64,000 nt of DNA from JABCPE02 sp963530615. Lineage in GTDB: Bacteria; Bacteroidota; Bacteroidia; Flavobacteriales; Weeksellaceae. Below are positions 8,322 to 16,750 of the stretch, piece after piece. A program made the position numbers and the translations under genes. Below the pieces are notes generated by a model. That model was not told the DNA's origin. It saw only the letters and a program-made list of their open reading frames with translations, and searched no databases. The stretch's first letter is position 1, and each line of letters opens with the position of its first letter. The DNA lies in contig CAUSDX010000001.1 in NCBI GenBank assembly GCA_963530615.1, positions 1 to 64,000 on the forward strand, read 5' to 3'.

Positions 8322-8353
8322 AAAAGCCACCTCTAAATACAGAAGTGGCTTTT
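8322..8353 (-). terminator. Terminator of rpsU
   Basis: As minus-strand RNA AAAAGCCACUUCU pairs with AGAGGUGGCUUUU over 13 bp with one U-G wobble, 23 bases after the rpsU stop. It sits between rpsU and xerC, so xerC may need readthrough or a promoter of its own. Confidence 0.75.
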
Positions 8354-8375
8354 ATCTTTTTCTCCAAAATAAGCA

Positions 8376-8573
8376 TTATGCTTGCTCTTCTTGACTTAAT
8401 AATCTTTGTTTGTGAGCAGCTCTCAACTTACCTTGTCTGCTAATTACAGACGGCTTAGTAAACTGTTGTCTCGCTCTCAATTGTTTTACAACACCTGTCT
8501 TATCATACTTTCTTTTGTATCTTTTAAGTGCTCTATCAATTGATTCTCCGTCTTTTACCTGAACTATTAACAT
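8376..8573 (-). CDS. rpsU: 30S ribosomal protein S21
   Basis: The 65-residue basic protein starts MLIVQVKDGESIDRALKRYK, the S21 signature, and ends with a charged tail. In Bacteroidota S21 belongs to the small-subunit region that sequesters the anti-Shine-Dalgarno end of 16S rRNA, which agrees with the weak ribosome binding sites seen throughout this window; that link is family knowledge. A strong promoter lies at 8596-8626 and a terminator follows. Confidence 0.96.
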   Translation of the reverse strand: MLIVQVKDGESIDRALKRYKRKYDKTGVVKQLRARQQFTKPSVISRQGKLRAAHKQRLLSQEEQA

Positions 8574-8595
8574 AAATTACATCTCATTTCTGTCG

Positions 8596-8626
8596 CAAAT
8601 TTAAGATTTTTTTTATAATCCACAAA
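8596..8626 (-). promoter_or_regulatory. Promoter of rpsU
   Basis: TTTG (8623-8626), a 19-base spacer and TAAATTTG (8596-8603) on the minus strand match the consensus fully, 22 bases before the start codon. Confidence 0.7.
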
Positions 8627-8704
8627 AAAATAGATGAAAAAATTACTTGGGAAAGAGAAATTTTAATCATATTTTAGCACTTTAATTTCAGAAAAGGGAT
8701 AAAT

Positions 8705-9607
8705 ATGAAAAAAACACTCATTGCATTGATTTTATTTACTATCCAAAATTGGATTCACGCACAGGAAATACAAGCCAATGTACAAATTAATCATAGTCAA
8801 CTACAAGGAAGTAACACACAAGTTTTCAAAACATTAGAGAAAAGTTTAAGTGATTTTATCAATAATACAAGCTGGACAGGTGCTAAATATCAAAATTTTG
8901 AAAAAATCAAAAGTAATTTTGCTATTATTATCACTGAAAGACCTACTCAAAATTCATTTACGGCAAACATTGTAGTTCAAGCAAGTCGCCCCGTATATGA
9001 TAGCCAATACGAAACCCCTTTAATCAATATTAATGACACCCAATTTTCTTTTGAATACATTGAAAATGAAAATCTTATTTTTAATGAACGAACATTTTCT
9101 GGAAAAAACCTAACTGATGTGATTGGCTTTTATATTTACATAATTTTAGGGTATGACAGTGATAGTTTCAAACAACTGAGCGGTAATATTTGGTTTGAAA
9201 AAGCACAAAAAATCGCACAAAATGCACAAAATCATAATTTTGATGGTTGGCAAAGTTTAGGAAATCAAAGAAGTAGAACAGCTCTTATCAATAATATTTT
9301 AAATGAACAAAATATCACATTGAGAAATACTTATTATGCCTATCACAGATTAGGACTTGATAATTTCAGCAAACAAAATCAGCTCATTGCAAGGCAAACT
9401 ATTGCAAATGAACTTCTGAAATTGAAAATATATGAAAACAATTTTCAAATGAATTATCCTTTCAATATATTTATTGAAACGAAAAAAAATGAAATTTTTA
9501 ATATTTTTGACTCCAATAATAACGGTAGCATCAACATTAGTGAACTGAAAACTCTACTTAATACTTTCTCACCAAAAGATGCTGATAAATGGAACAAACT
9601 TAAATAA
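8705..9607 (+). CDS. DUF4835 family protein, PorD-like (type IX secretion context)
   Basis: The 300-residue protein begins with a signal peptide (about residues 1-20, ending HAQ) and has the DUF4835 pattern: an early tryptophan region SDFINNTSWTGAKY, then FVYD-like RPVYDSQYETPLININD and the aromatic stretch VIGFYIYIILGYDSDSF. Members are exported proteins of Bacteroidota that current annotation links to type IX secretion under the name PorD; I infer the same here. It lies just upstream of recN (23 bases) as in many Flavobacteriia. The C-terminus is odd: residues 269-280 (DSNNNGSINISE) fit an EF-hand calcium loop. Confidence 0.75.
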   Translation: MKKTLIALILFTIQNWIHAQEIQANVQINHSQLQGSNTQVFKTLEKSLSDFINNTSWTGAKYQNFEKIKSNFAIIITERPTQNSFTANIVVQASRPVYDSQYETPLININDTQFSFEYIENENLIFNERTFSGKNLTDVIGFYIYIILGYDSDSFKQLSGNIWFEKAQKIAQNAQNHNFDGWQSLGNQRSRTALINNILNEQNITLRNTYYAYHRLGLDNFSKQNQLIARQTIANELLKLKIYENNFQMNYPFNIFIETKKNEIFNIFDSNNNGSINISELKTLLNTFSPKDADKWNKLK

Positions 9608-9630
9608 TCATCTATTTTAATTACAAGAAT

Positions 9631-11283
9631 ATGCTTTCAAAAATCACAATACAAAATTTTGCACTTATCCAACAGCTTCACCTTTCTTTAGGAAAAGGAC
9701 TACAGGTCATCACCGGAGAAACAGGAGCAGGAAAATCCATTATTTTAGGAGCATTACGCCTTATTATGGGAGAACGAGCGGATTTGAAGTCAATTTCCAA
9801 TCCAGAAAATAAAAGTATCGTAGAAGCAGAATTCAAACTCAATAAATCTTATTTACCTTTTTTTGAAGAAAATGATTTAGATTTCGAGGAAGAAACCCTT
9901 ATTCGCAGGGAAATTTTACCCAGCGGAAAATCTCGTGCTTTCATCAATGATGTTCCTGTAACATTAGATGTCTTAAAAGAACTTTCTCTGAAACTTATTG
10001 ATATTCATTCTCAATTTGAAACTTCCAATCTTTTCTCCGAAGAATATCAGTTCAAAATTATTGACGGACTTTCTAATAACAAACAAATTTTAGAAATCTT
10101 TCAATCCGAATTTCAGCTTTATCAAAAACTAAAAAAACAACTTCAAGAACAAGAAGAACTATTGTCTCAGAACAATAAAGAAGCTGATTATCAAAACTTT
10201 TTATTAGCCGAATTAGAAGAAATTGATTTAGACAATATTGATTTAGAAGATATTAAAAATCAAGTCAATACGGCAGAAAATGCCGAAAATATTTTAGAAA
10301 ATTTAGGCTATGTTTCAGGAAAGCTTCAACAAGAAGAAATTGGCATTTTAAATAATCTTTATGATATTAAAAATAAAATTCAAAAAATTACCGAAAACAC
10401 TCCACATTTAAGAATTTTAGCCAAAAGACTAGAAGAAACTTACTTGGAACTCAAAGATACTTCTAATGATATAGAATACGAATTAGAAAAAATTGAAGTT
10501 AACCCTGAAGTATTATCTCAGCTTACAGCTCAACTCAATAAAATCAATGGACTTTTCCTAAAACACCAAGTATCTGATATTCCAGAACTTATAGCCATCA
10601 GAGAGCAACTATCTGCCCAACAGAAAAACTCAAACGATTTAGAAAAAAATATTGAAGAAACCAAAATAGAAATTGAAAACACTCAAAAAAAATTAGAAAA
10701 ACTAGCTTCCACACTTTCAGAAAATCGAAAAAAAGCTATTCCTAATTTTATCAAAAAAGCAGAAAAATTATTTGGTAATTTAGGTTTAGAAAAAGCAAAA
10801 ATACAGATAGAACTTACTGACAACAAACATTTTGATAAATTTGGCAAAGAAAAAATTCAGTTTTTATTTCAAGCTAATACTGGATTTCCTCTAAAACCAA
10901 TACAATCTGCAATATCTGGAGGAGAACGCTCTCGAGTGATGCTCGTTATAAAAAAAATTATGGCAGAAAATGAAGATTTACCTACTTTAATTTTGGACGA
11001 AATAGACTCTGGAGTTTCAGGAAAAACCGCCGATGAAATTGGGAAAGTAATGAAAGATATGGCAAAGAACCTACAACTTATCGTAATTACCCACCATGCA
11101 CAAGTAGCCTCTAAAGGAGACCAACATCATAAAGTAATTAAACAAGATATTGATGGAAAAACTCAATCTAACATCATTACACTAACGGCAGAACAAAGAT
11201 TACAAGAAATTGCTCAAATTTTATCAGGAAGCAACATTACGGAGGCAGCTCTTCAACAAGCAAAAGAGCTTATAAACAATTAA
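9631..11283 (+). CDS. recN: DNA repair ATPase RecN
   Basis: The 550-residue SMC-like protein has the N-terminal Walker A motif GETGAGKSI, long central coiled-coil segments (for example LEKNIEETKIEIENTQKKLE), the ABC signature AISGGERSRVML and Walker B TLILDEIDSGVSGKTADEIG, followed by the H-loop VITHHAQVAS. RecN acts early in double-strand break repair. It sits second in a probable operon DUF4835-recN-haemoglobin, with gaps of 23 and 21 bases. Length and start match the family. Confidence 0.96.
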   Translation: MLSKITIQNFALIQQLHLSLGKGLQVITGETGAGKSIILGALRLIMGERADLKSISNPENKSIVEAEFKLNKSYLPFFEENDLDFEEETLIRREILPSGKSRAFINDVPVTLDVLKELSLKLIDIHSQFETSNLFSEEYQFKIIDGLSNNKQILEIFQSEFQLYQKLKKQLQEQEELLSQNNKEADYQNFLLAELEEIDLDNIDLEDIKNQVNTAENAENILENLGYVSGKLQQEEIGILNNLYDIKNKIQKITENTPHLRILAKRLEETYLELKDTSNDIEYELEKIEVNPEVLSQLTAQLNKINGLFLKHQVSDIPELIAIREQLSAQQKNSNDLEKNIEETKIEIENTQKKLEKLASTLSENRKKAIPNFIKKAEKLFGNLGLEKAKIQIELTDNKHFDKFGKEKIQFLFQANTGFPLKPIQSAISGGERSRVMLVIKKIMAENEDLPTLILDEIDSGVSGKTADEIGKVMKDMAKNLQLIVITHHAQVASKGDQHHKVIKQDIDGKTQSNIITLTAEQRLQEIAQILSGSNITEAALQQAKELINN

Positions 11284-11304
11284 TTATTAACTAAAGAAAT
11301 TACA

Positions 11305-11682
11305 ATGAAAGATATTACCACAAGAGAAGATATTGAACTTCTAGTCAATTCCTTTTATGACAAAGTAAAAAAAGATGAAATTATCGGTTTTTTCTTTAAC
11401 GATATTGCGAAAACCAACTGGCAAACTCACCTTCCTAAGATGTATAATTTTTGGCAAGCACTTCTTTTTGCAGATATAAAATTTGAAGGAAATCCTATGG
11501 GAGCACATTTTCCTATCAATGCCCAAGCTCCTATGGAAGAATATCATTTTGAACATTGGCTAAAAATTTGGAAAGAAACGGTAGATGAACTTTTTGTAGG
11601 TGAAATGGCAGAGAATGCCAAAAACAGAGCTCAAAATATTGCAAAAATAATGGCTTTTAAAATGAAAACTATGAGGTTATAA
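11305..11682 (+). CDS. Group III truncated haemoglobin
   Basis: The 125-residue protein matches group III 2-on-2 globins: it contains the B-helix/E-helix region FFFNDIAKTNWQTHLPKMYN with the FW pair (WQ), and the F-helix motif YHFEHWLKIW, where His81 is the likely proximal haem ligand. Such globins bind oxygen or nitric oxide; some are linked to nitrosative stress. It is the last gene of the recN group and ends 11 bases before the converging DUF6122 gene. No clear hairpin terminator is present in that short gap. Confidence 0.85.
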   Translation: MKDITTREDIELLVNSFYDKVKKDEIIGFFFNDIAKTNWQTHLPKMYNFWQALLFADIKFEGNPMGAHFPINAQAPMEEYHFEHWLKIWKETVDELFVGEMAENAKNRAQNIAKIMAFKMKTMRL

Positions 11683-11693
11683 AAACATCTTTT

Positions 11694-12026
11694 TCATCTC
11701 CATAAATAACAATCTTGCCAATCTGTAAACATATGAAAAAGTAGTCCAATGGCAATGATTCTGTAATTTCCTTTTAGAAAAAATAAGCCTAAAAGGTAAA
11801 TTATTATTGCATAATAAGAATGTAAAGGATGGAAGCCTATACTACATCTATTGGGGTCAAAAATAGGCGTAGCCAAAAGATGATCTAAATCTACTAACAT
11901 CGTGGATAAAAGCAATAAATAAACCTTTTCCCACTCTTTTCTATAAAAGATAAAAGCAAAAAAAGCTGGGAAAGCAAAGTGCAAAAAATAATGCACAAAG
12001 GGTTTCAAAATCTCTATCATGCCCAA
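11694..12026 (-). CDS. DUF6122 family membrane protein
   Basis: A 110-residue integral membrane protein with about four hydrophobic segments. It carries the conserved stretches MLVDLDHLLATPIFDP, NRCSIGFHPLHSYY and FHMFTDWQDC, rich in Asp and His, which I recognise as DUF6122. The pattern of DLDH, HPLHS and H-x-x-x-D recalls YdjM-type metal-dependent membrane hydrolases, but that is an inference and no function is known to me. Start could also be the third codon (12020). It is last in a three-gene minus-strand group. Confidence 0.75.
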   Translation of the reverse strand: MGMIEILKPFVHYFLHFAFPAFFAFIFYRKEWEKVYLLLLSTMLVDLDHLLATPIFDPNRCSIGFHPLHSYYAIIIYLLGLFFLKGNYRIIAIGLLFHMFTDWQDCYLWR

Positions 12027-12034
12027 TTTGATAA

Positions 12035-12967
12035 CTATTTAGAAATTTCTGCTAAAATTTTATCCACGATAGTTTGGGCTAATTTTATTTTACTTTGATG
12101 TGTCCAACCTGCAATATGAGGCGTAATAATTACTTTTTCTGAGTTTAATAAATATTGTAAATCATCATTTTCAAGTTCCAAATTCTCAAATGACGATTTT
12201 TCATATTCCAAGACATCAAGACAAGCCCCTCTAACTTTACCAGATTTCAAGCCATCAATTAAGGCTGAAGTTTTCACATTCTTACCTCTTGATGTATTGA
12301 TAAAATAAAAACTCTTTTTCATCTCGGAAATGAACTTCTCATCTATTATATAATGAGTCTTATCGTTAAGAGGAATGTGCAAACTCAAAATATCTGCATT
12401 TGCTTGTAATTCTTTTAAACTTACTTGTTTTGCAAACCCATCGGAAAGATTAGGTTTAATATCATAAAAAATCACTTCACAACCAAAACCCGAAAGCCTC
12501 TCGGCTAAAGCTTTCCCCATATTTCCATAACCGACTAATCCAAAAATTTTACCTTTAATTTCCTCTCCCCTATTCTCCTCACGAAGCCAAACATTGTTTT
12601 TAACCTCATTTGCAGAAATAAATAGACGATTCATTAAAACCAACAACATCCCTAAACAATGTTCTGCTACTGCATCTCTATTCCCCTCTGGTGAATTTAT
12701 TAACTTTATTCCTAATTCTTGAGCTTTTAAGACATCTATATTTTCCATTCCCGCTCCTACTCTTGCAATAAATTTTAGATTTTTTCCTTTTTCTAAAAGC
12801 CTTGCATCTAAAGGTATTCTACTCCTAATAATCACACCTTCATACTTATCTATTTTCTCTAAAACCTGCTCATAAGACGAGATAAAATCCTCTTCCAAAA
12901 TAAAATTTTTATCTAAAAGTTGTTCAGAAATCAATGGATGATTTTTATCAAGAAGTAAAATTTTCAT
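12035..12967 (-). CDS. D-2-hydroxyacid dehydrogenase (SerA-like)
   Basis: The enzyme has the D-isomer hydroxyacid dehydrogenase fold: Rossmann motif GLVGYGNMGKALAERL, NAD-site Asp in VIFYDIKP, the catalytic Arg in FINTSRGKNV, Glu in the ACLDVLEYEK region and His in TPHIAGWT. I place the start at 12967 (MKILLLDKNHP, 310 residues), because the frame-extended start at 12994 would overlap the upstream gene by 17 bases and precede the usual N-terminus. Substrate is uncertain: phosphoglycerate, hydroxypyruvate or another 2-keto acid. No ACT domain is present. Confidence 0.85.
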   Translation of the reverse strand: MKILLLDKNHPLISEQLLDKNFILEEDFISSYEQVLEKIDKYEGVIIRSRIPLDARLLEKGKNLKFIARVGAGMENIDVLKAQELGIKLINSPEGNRDAVAEHCLGMLLVLMNRLFISANEVKNNVWLREENRGEEIKGKIFGLVGYGNMGKALAERLSGFGCEVIFYDIKPNLSDGFAKQVSLKELQANADILSLHIPLNDKTHYIIDEKFISEMKKSFYFINTSRGKNVKTSALIDGLKSGKVRGACLDVLEYEKSSFENLELENDDLQYLLNSEKVIITPHIAGWTHQSKIKLAQTIVDKILAEISK

Positions 12968-12977
12968 TTTGTCAAAT

Positions 12978-13643
12978 TTATTTTTTAATATCATTAGGAG
13001 TAATATTCATGCTGTCTGAAACGACAGAATCTCGCTGTAAAGTATCTTTATTCAAAATGGTAGACTTATCCTTTTTCTCTATCCGATATGTATTTTCAAA
13101 GGAGCTTTCTCCCAAAATCAAATCCTGATAAACAACACTTAAATATACCAATACAACCAATGGAACAACCACCAAGAAAATCCATAAAATAGATTTTTGC
13201 AGAAAACCATTCTCTATTTCGCCTCTCTTTATTTTATCTAATTTTATTGCCTCCAAACCAAAATAATTCTGCGAAGATTCATTTTTTTCAGGAATAAAAA
13301 ACCACTCTCCATTTTCGGAAAGTACCATTTCTCCTAATTTAGGCAATATCAACTTCTTATTTAGTGCTAACTCTCGGTTCCATTTTTCCACTTCTTTAGT
13401 AACTTCATTCTGCACATATTCAAAACTCTCTCCTACTCTTTGAGAAATAAAATCTATAAGGTCTATATTTTCCAAAACCTCCTTCTTTTCAAAAGAAACC
13501 ATCTCACTCGGCGGCAAAATTTGAAATATACTTTCATCCACTATTGCATGTTTTTTTTCAAGGTAAAACACCCCAAAATTCGGTATATTAACCAAAGTAT
13601 TTTGCTCTCTTAAAAAGCTGTATATGTAGAATGTCAAATCCAT
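12978..13643 (-). CDS. HU-CCDC81-type membrane protein
   Basis: The 221-residue protein starts with an HU-like prokaryotic CCDC81 domain (MDLTFYIYSFLREQNTLVNIPNFGVFYLEKK, given here in two parts: residues 1-16 and 17-31; LPKLGEMVLSENGEWFFIPE follows) and one membrane segment at about residues 151-171. A polar tail of about 50 residues follows. Relatives in Flavobacteriia usually end with a SPOR domain; none is visible here. The function is unknown. A -7 box TAAATTTG (13651-13658) lies only 7 bases before the ATG. Confidence 0.7.
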   Translation of the reverse strand: MDLTFYIYSFLREQNTLVNIPNFGVFYLEKKHAIVDESIFQILPPSEMVSFEKKEVLENIDLIDFISQRVGESFEYVQNEVTKEVEKWNRELALNKKLILPKLGEMVLSENGEWFFIPEKNESSQNYFGLEAIKLDKIKRGEIENGFLQKSILWIFLVVVPLVVLVYLSVVYQDLILGESSFENTYRIEKKDKSTILNKDTLQRDSVVSDSMNITPNDIKK

Positions 13644-13650
13644 ATTGGGG

Positions 13651-13658
13651 CAAATTTA
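13651..13658 (-). promoter_or_regulatory. -7 element close to the HU-CCDC81 start
   Basis: TAAATTTG on the minus strand, perfect for TAnnTTTG, ends 7 bases before the start codon, so the mRNA would have almost no leader. No -33 TTTG is visible at the right distance. Confidence 0.4.
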
Positions 13659-13863
13659 GTGATTTTTATAATCTTTTCTTAATATTTCTCAAAAACAATC
13701 TTATTATTTATAATAATTCTAAATAACAAGATTGACACTATATTATGTGATTTCAACTATCTGACAATCAACAACATATATATAGATAATACTTTCATAA
13801 TAAATATAACACCTTATTCAATTCAATAAAAACCTTATTTTTTTTAATAATTTTATAAAAACA

Positions 13864-13895
13864 TTTGGTTTTTTATAATATTCTTAACATATTTG
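13864..13895 (+). promoter_or_regulatory. Promoter of susC-susD
   Basis: TTTG (13864-13867), a 20-base spacer and CATATTTG (13888-13895) match the consensus at all but the first base of the -7 box. It lies 26 bases before the susC-type start. The stretch 13659-13863 is A/T-rich and holds nothing else I can name. Confidence 0.55.
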
Positions 13896-13921
13896 CACGA
13901 TAAATATTAAAAATCGTTAAT

Positions 13922-16732
13922 ATGAATGCAAATTTGAAAATTCTAACTGCTGGCGTATTGTTCTTCACAGGACAGTTCTTATCAGCACAGCAGACAAAAT
14001 CTGATTCTCTCTCCAAAGAGAAAGAAAGAGATATTGAAGAAGTTGTAGTTGTTGGGTTCGGTAGAAAACAAGCAGTAAAGGAAATAACAGGTGCTACTTC
14101 CACACTTGGGTCTAAATCATTAGAAAATATACCAGTTGCCTCTGTTGATAAAATGTTACAAGGTAGAGTTACAGGGGTTCAGGCTGGAGTCGCATCTGGG
14201 CAACCTGGTGGCTTTGCAAGTATTCGTGTTAGAGGGGTTACTTCTATAAACGGAGGTACAACTCCTATCTATGTTATAGATGGTGTTAGAGTTTCATCTG
14301 GAGACTTAACAAATAATACTACTACTGCAAATATACTTGCAAACTTAAACATGGACGATGTAGAAAGTTTGACAGTATTAAAGGACGCTACATCCACAGC
14401 GATATATGGTGCTGATGCTGGAGCTGGGGTTATCGTTATTACAACAAAATCTGGTAAAAAAGGAAAACCTAGATTCAGTTTGAATTTTTCCCATGGATTT
14501 AGTGACAGAGCTGTAGAAGGACATAGAGGTTTTACTGCTTCGGAATATAAAAGCTACCTTAGAGCTGCTCTTATCAATAAATATGGCTCTGTTCCTACTA
14601 ATGATGATGACATCAATAATCTTTTAAATAGTACTGCAGATACAGACTGGAGAAAAGAGGCAGAGAATAAACAAGCATATACTCAAAATGTAGATGTAAG
14701 TGTATCGGGAGGAAGCGACAAAATCTCGTACTACCTATCTGGGAATTATTTTAACCAAGAAGGTATTGTTAAAAATTCTGGGTTTAAGAGATTAGCTTTT
14801 ACTTCAAAAATAGATTACCGAGCAACAGATAGATTAACAATAGCGACAGATATCCAAACCTCTTATGGTAAAACTAATGCGCTACCTGATGGTGGGAAAT
14901 TTACTAACCCTATCATGATTCAATATTTCTTGAAACCGACGGATGCAGTGCGTAATGCTGATGGTTCTTATAACTTTGGTAACGGTACTTTATCTAATGG
15001 TATTTACAACGCTATAGCTACTCAAGAATTAAATAATATGCAGGCTCAAACTGCAAGAATTTTTGCAAACTTGAAAGTAAATTACAAAATCATTAAGAAT
15101 TTAAACTATAGATTTGTATTTGCACCAGAATATATCAATATAGAAGAAGAAGTATACATGAGTCCTCTTCATGGAGATGGAGCTAAGTATGATGGGCTTT
15201 TAACTTCTGGAGTAAGAAGATTCTTTAATTTTAATGTTCAAAATATTTTAGAGTATAGCTTTAAATTAGGAAAATCCAATAACTTCAACTTTGCAGCTAT
15301 CCAAGAAGCATATAAATCTCAATTGAAAACCCTTTCTGGTCAAGCTTCTGCTGTAGGATCTCCATCATTAAGAACTCTAACTAATTTTGTAAAAATGCAG
15401 TCTATGTCAGGAGGAAGAACTGATAATTCAAGACATGGATATGCAGTTACAGGACATTATGATTATGACAAGTTGATTCTTGTAGATTTATCATATAGAA
15501 GAGATGTACTTTCTAACTTTACACCAGGTAAAAAAGCTGGAAATTTCTGGTCTGCTGGAGTGGGAGTTGATTTAGCTAGGCTTAATTTCATCAAAGACAG
15601 CGATGTAATCTCTTTATTGAAATTCAGAGCATCTTATGGAAAAGTAGGAAATAAAATTTCTTCATATCCTTATGCTACATATTCTTATAATACAAACTAT
15701 AATGATTATGCAGCTCTTACATATTCAGGTGTTTATAATCCAAACCTATCTTGGGAAACTGTGAATCCACTTAATATAGGATTAGATTTTGGATTCTTTA
15801 ATGATAGATTGAAAATAACAGCAGAGTACTACAACAAGAAAACAAGAGATTTAGTTTATAATATTCCGCTAGATAAATCTCAAGGATTAAGTTCTTATGT
15901 GGATAATATCGGTTCCGTTGTAAATAGAGGTTTTGAGTTCTCTGTTAGTGGAGATATATTCAAAAAGGGAAGAGATGGATTTAATTGGAATATTGGAGCT
16001 AATTTAAGTACATTACATAACGAGGTTACTGAATTATATGGAGGAAGTGTATTAGGAACAACTACTGCTACTATCCAAGGAGAATCATTAAGTTCTTTTT
16101 ACTTAAGAAAATGGGCTGGTGTAGATCCTAGTAATGGAAATCCATTATGGTATAAAAATGGAATAGATGGAGAAACTACATCTGATTATAATGAAGCTAA
16201 ACAGGCTATACAAGGCTCTTCTTTAATGAAAGTATACGGAGGATTTAACACTACTTTATCTTATAAAGGAATTGCTTTTGATGCACAGTTTTCTTACGGA
16301 TTTGGCGGAAAAATTTATAACGATATGGCAAGATACTTGCTTAGCGATGGTTACTATAACTCAAGCTACCCTGGTTATGCAGACCAGTTAGACTATTGGA
16401 CGCCATCTAATACAGGAGCTGATAATCCTAAGCCTATATATGATGATGGAAATAATCAGTCATATAATCACTCTTCTAGATTTTTATACAAATCTGATTA
16501 TATCCGTTTAAGTAGTGCTAGACTTTCTTATACATTCAATAAAGAGAAATTAGGAAAAACAGGATTATCTTCATTACAAGTTTATGTAGTTGGTAATAAT
16601 ATATGGACTCATAAATTTGATAAGAGATTAAAATTAGATCCAGAAATTGCACTTTCAGGAAATAGCAGTGCCGTAGCATTGGGATTGCCAATCATGAAGA
16701 CATATAGTTTAGGAGTTAATATAGGATTTTAA
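13922..16732 (+). CDS. SusC/RagA-type TonB-linked outer membrane protein
   Basis: The 936-residue protein has a signal peptide (about 1-23, ending LSAQQ), a TonB-box-like stretch IEEVVVVGFGRKQ, the plug domain with PVASVDKMLQGRVTGVQ, the SusC signature LKDATSTAIYGADAGAGVI and a large barrel ending in the aromatic SLGVNIGF. SusC/SusD pairs import oligosaccharides, peptides or other nutrients through the outer membrane with TonB energy. It lacks the N-terminal carboxypeptidase-like regulatory domain that most family members carry before the plug. No glycosidase, regulator or sigma/anti-sigma pair is adjacent, so the substrate cannot be inferred. Confidence 0.93.
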   Translation: MNANLKILTAGVLFFTGQFLSAQQTKSDSLSKEKERDIEEVVVVGFGRKQAVKEITGATSTLGSKSLENIPVASVDKMLQGRVTGVQAGVASGQPGGFASIRVRGVTSINGGTTPIYVIDGVRVSSGDLTNNTTTANILANLNMDDVESLTVLKDATSTAIYGADAGAGVIVITTKSGKKGKPRFSLNFSHGFSDRAVEGHRGFTASEYKSYLRAALINKYGSVPTNDDDINNLLNSTADTDWRKEAENKQAYTQNVDVSVSGGSDKISYYLSGNYFNQEGIVKNSGFKRLAFTSKIDYRATDRLTIATDIQTSYGKTNALPDGGKFTNPIMIQYFLKPTDAVRNADGSYNFGNGTLSNGIYNAIATQELNNMQAQTARIFANLKVNYKIIKNLNYRFVFAPEYINIEEEVYMSPLHGDGAKYDGLLTSGVRRFFNFNVQNILEYSFKLGKSNNFNFAAIQEAYKSQLKTLSGQASAVGSPSLRTLTNFVKMQSMSGGRTDNSRHGYAVTGHYDYDKLILVDLSYRRDVLSNFTPGKKAGNFWSAGVGVDLARLNFIKDSDVISLLKFRASYGKVGNKISSYPYATYSYNTNYNDYAALTYSGVYNPNLSWETVNPLNIGLDFGFFNDRLKITAEYYNKKTRDLVYNIPLDKSQGLSSYVDNIGSVVNRGFEFSVSGDIFKKGRDGFNWNIGANLSTLHNEVTELYGGSVLGTTTATIQGESLSSFYLRKWAGVDPSNGNPLWYKNGIDGETTSDYNEAKQAIQGSSLMKVYGGFNTTLSYKGIAFDAQFSYGFGGKIYNDMARYLLSDGYYNSSYPGYADQLDYWTPSNTGADNPKPIYDDGNNQSYNHSSRFLYKSDYIRLSSARLSYTFNKEKLGKTGLSSLQVYVVGNNIWTHKFDKRLKLDPEIALSGNSSAVALGLPIMKTYSLGVNIGF

Positions 16733-16750
16733 TTAAAAGTAAATAAAGTT

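Noticed and set aside
12967..12994. The upstream start of the hydroxyacid dehydrogenase
   Set aside because: It would overlap the upstream gene and adds nine residues not typical for the family N-terminus.
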